DNA of 7,336 bases, taken from positions 1 through 7,336 of the forward strand of contig JADZDV010000465.1 of assembly GCA_020850915.1 (NCBI GenBank), in the 5' to 3' direction. The notes beneath the pieces are model-generated. The model was not told the DNA's origin and ran no database searches. It was given only the letters and a program-made list of their open reading frames with translations. The DNA is from Chloroflexota bacterium. GTDB lineage: Bacteria; Chloroflexota; UBA6077; JADZDV01. Below, piece by piece: positions 5,596 through 7,336 of this stretch. A program made the translations under genes and the position numbers. Every line of letters begins with the position of its first letter. Position 1 is the stretch's first letter.

Positions 5596-6066
5596 TCAGG
5601 CCTTGCTCCAGCCGGGCAGCGCAGCCGCCTGGCGGATCCACGCGGCCATCTTCGCCTCGTCGAGATCGTCCTCGTGGATATCGATCCACCGCGCGTCTTT
5701 GCCTGTGCCTCCGGGTGGAACGGGACGCAGCGACGTGCCCTGGAAGAAGGTCACTTTGACGTAGCGCGTGAAGACGTGGAACGCCAGGAACCATCCGCGG
5801 CCCTCGATGCCGTAGAAGGGCGAGTTCCACTTCACGGCCTTTCGCACGTGGGACACGTTGCGGACAACGACCGCGTCGAGACGACGGCCGGCGTCGCGCT
5901 TCCAGCCCGGCATGGCCGCGATGTAAGCCCGCACGGGGGCGCCGCCGTCAGCCTTCGCAATCTGCGGATTGCCACCCGAGAGCAGGACTGGTCCCGCCGC
6001 GCCTCGCTTTGAAGCGGGCTTCCTTTTTGCCGGCTTCGCCGGCTTCCTAGACGCCTTCTTGCCCAT
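5596..6066 (-). CDS. DUF1801 domain protein with lysine-rich tail (second copy)
   Basis: The C-terminal ~115 residues form a DUF1801 domain: RAYIAAMPGWKRDAGRRLDA (46-65), KAVKWNSPFYGIEGRGWFLA (76-95), VKVTFFQGTSLRPVPPGG (103-120) and RWIDIHEDDLDEAKM (126-140). It is preceded by a low-complexity Lys/Ala/Pro/Arg tail (residues 3-21), similar in style to histone-H1-like bacterial tails and potentially able to bind nucleic acid. The ATG at 6066 lies inside the upstream acetyltransferase gene (20-bp overlap) and lacks a clear Shine-Dalgarno. The tail could therefore be longer or shorter in life, but the next in-frame ATG (codon 52) would cut into the domain. It is only distantly similar to the DUF1801 gene at 4721-5107, so this is not a recent duplication. 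Confidence 0.85.
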   Translation of the reverse strand: MGKKASRKPAKPAKRKPASKRGAAGPVLLSGGNPQIAKADGGAPVRAYIAAMPGWKRDAGRRLDAVVVRNVSHVRKAVKWNSPFYGIEGRGWFLAFHVFTRYVKVTFFQGTSLRPVPPGGTGKDARWIDIHEDDLDEAKMAAWIRQAAALPGWSKA

Positions 6067-6589
6067 TTGCCATCGTTACCCGAATATCCGTTCTCAGCCC
6101 ACGTTGTTGTTCGGACGCCTCGAGCGCCACATGCGCCGCCGACAACGCCGAGCTGTCGACGATGCGAAAGCCTAGGCGCCGATAGAACGGGGCATTCCAC
6201 GGGACATCTCTAAACGTCCTGAGGGTGACTGCAGAATATCCCACATCTTTCGCCCAGGCACACACCGTCGTCAGGAGCGCCGACCCGATCCCCTTCCTGC
6301 CATGCGACGGGAGAACGTTGAGCTCGTCGAGATGCGCGTAGCCCTCGATTTCCACGACCAAGGCAAATCCGACGATCTCTCCGCCTGAGGCAGTTGCCAC
6401 CCAAAGATGGCCCGCTAGACAGGCTGCCGAAAACGTCTCGACGGAGTTCGGACTGTCGTACATCTCATCGGGGATTCCGAGGTCACCAGGGTAGGTCTTG
6501 AACAGAAGCCCGGCTGCTCGCTCGACATCTGGCAGGACAGCGACATCGCTGGGCGTCGCCGGCCTGATGGCATACCCATGCACGTCCAT
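6047..6589 (-). CDS. GNAT family N-acetyltransferase
   Basis: The 180-residue product contains a GNAT domain. LDELNVLPSHGRKGIGSALL (87-106) is beta4 plus the acetyl-CoA loop (R98-K99-G100-I101-G102), and RTFRDVPWNAPFYRRLGF (124-141) is the second-half signature typical of one soil-bacterial GNAT subfamily. The acceptor substrate is unknown. I place the start at the ATG at 6589; the preceding codon is TTG (6592-6590) and could only add one residue. No convincing Shine-Dalgarno is seen. The gene follows the small coiled-coil gene by 27 nt and its 3' end overlaps the next DUF1801 start, so it is likely in the same transcript. The last ~30 residues extend beyond the usual GNAT core and may be a flexible tail. 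Confidence 0.88.
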   Translation of the reverse strand: MDVHGYAIRPATPSDVAVLPDVERAAGLLFKTYPGDLGIPDEMYDSPNSVETFSAACLAGHLWVATASGGEIVGFALVVEIEGYAHLDELNVLPSHGRKGIGSALLTTVCAWAKDVGYSAVTLRTFRDVPWNAPFYRRLGFRIVDSSALSAAHVALEASEQQRGLRTDIRVTMANGQEGV

Positions 6590-6616
6590 CAATTGAAAGT
6601 GGTCGATGAATGGCGG

Positions 6617-6868
6617 CTAGCTGTGCGTGGCCTCGACCTTGGCGTCGAGCGCAATCAGGCCTTCGGCAATAATTCGGATGTCATCCCGCAGGCTCTCGGC
6701 GACGACGTCGAAATGGCGGCGGGTGGCAGCGCCTTCCTCGCGCATTTCACCGCGCAGGCGCTCTTCGACGTGCCCGATCCTGTCGATGAGGCGTTCTTCG
6801 ACCTCACGAATCTCGGCGCGAAGTTCAGCACGGGTTTTAACGAACTCGTCCCGCGTTTCTCGATCCAT
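6617..6868 (-). CDS. Small coiled-coil protein, HFDVVAESLRDD family
   Basis: This 83-residue, highly charged protein is predicted to be almost entirely alpha-helical. The first ~45 residues show heptad-like spacing of L/I/V (DEFVKTRAELRAEIREVEERLIDRIGH), and the C-terminal half carries RRHFDVVAESLRDDIRIIAEGL (49-70) followed by IALDAKVEATHS. I know no function; similar short ORFs recur in some high-GC soil genomes, though I cannot verify that here. A frameshifted second copy of the C-terminal half lies at 1116-1240. There is no signal peptide or membrane segment. It is the first gene after the rpoC terminator and so heads the candidate operon. A weak TAGGAT (6889-6884, minus) lies just upstream and could be a -10 element. 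Confidence 0.75.
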   Translation of the reverse strand: MDRETRDEFVKTRAELRAEIREVEERLIDRIGHVEERLRGEMREEGAATRRHFDVVAESLRDDIRIIAEGLIALDAKVEATHS

Positions 6869-6915
6869 GAGAGTGCGACAACGATCCTACCACTCGACGG
6901 ATTCCTGCAAGGGCA

Positions 6916-6970
6916 GTGAAAATCAAAAAGGGCGGCGATGGTGTCCATCGCCGCCCTTTTTATTTTTCAC
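6916..6970 (-). terminator. Strong palindromic intrinsic terminator after rpoC
   Basis: The core arms (6925-6941 and 6945-6961) are 17 nt each, perfectly complementary and GC-rich (gggcggcgatgg) around a 3-nt loop. Flanking bases extend pairing to 26 positions per arm with two mismatches. The minus strand has TTTTTGATTTTC after the stem and the plus strand has TTTTTATTTTTC, so it can terminate in both directions. On the minus strand it begins 27 nt beyond the rpoC stop and separates rpoC from the downstream genes. Confidence 0.9.
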
Positions 6971-6997
6971 TTCTTACTTTTCACTTACACGCGCAGC

Positions 6998-7336
<339 letters not shown>

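Overview
The window is a high-GC stretch of bacterial chromosome in which every convincing gene lies on the minus strand, so the biological reading order runs from the right edge to the left. The right edge holds the last ~112 codons of rpoC (RNA polymerase beta' subunit), closed by a very strong palindromic terminator. The style of the RpoC tail, the high GC and the family mix (DinB, DUF1801, GNAT, isoprenylcysteine-methyltransferase-like and a small HFDVVAESLRDD-type protein) suggest a soil Acidobacteriota, perhaps Vicinamibacteria. That placement is inference from memory, not a database result.

Reading leftward after rpoC: a small coiled-coil protein (6617-6868); a GNAT acetyltransferase (6047-6589); a DUF1801 protein with a lysine-rich tail (5596-6066); a second GNAT resembling aminoglycoside 6'-N-acetyltransferases (5104-5580); a second DUF1801 protein (4721-5107); a DinB-family protein (4162-4686); a membrane-anchored protein of unknown function (3459-4148); and an isoprenylcysteine-methyltransferase-like membrane protein (2869-3456). 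Gaps are tiny or negative (20-bp overlap, ATGA overlap, TAG-gc-ATG), so this is probably one transcript of small detoxification or modification enzymes. An 85-bp gap carrying a possible promoter precedes a HerA/YjgR-type ATPase (1251-2783). Its stop codon overlaps the Shine-Dalgarno site of a frameshifted, shortened second copy of the small coiled-coil family (1116-1240).

The left ~1.1 kb differs: a RibD-C/DHFR-like reductase (273-833) sits between two non-coding stretches (1-272 and 834-1115) rich in perfect or nested inverted repeats. Some resemble integron attC architecture, with RYYYAAC/GTTRRRY-like boxes just before the start codon and just after the stop codon, but the core boxes are imperfect and no integrase is present. 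A relic gene cassette is a hypothesis only.

I see no CRISPR array, rRNA, tRNA, complete insertion sequence or convincing new defence system. The most unusual signals are the structured flanks of the reductase gene, the two copies of the small coiled-coil family bracketing ~5.4 kb, and the alternating GNAT-DUF1801-GNAT-DUF1801 order.
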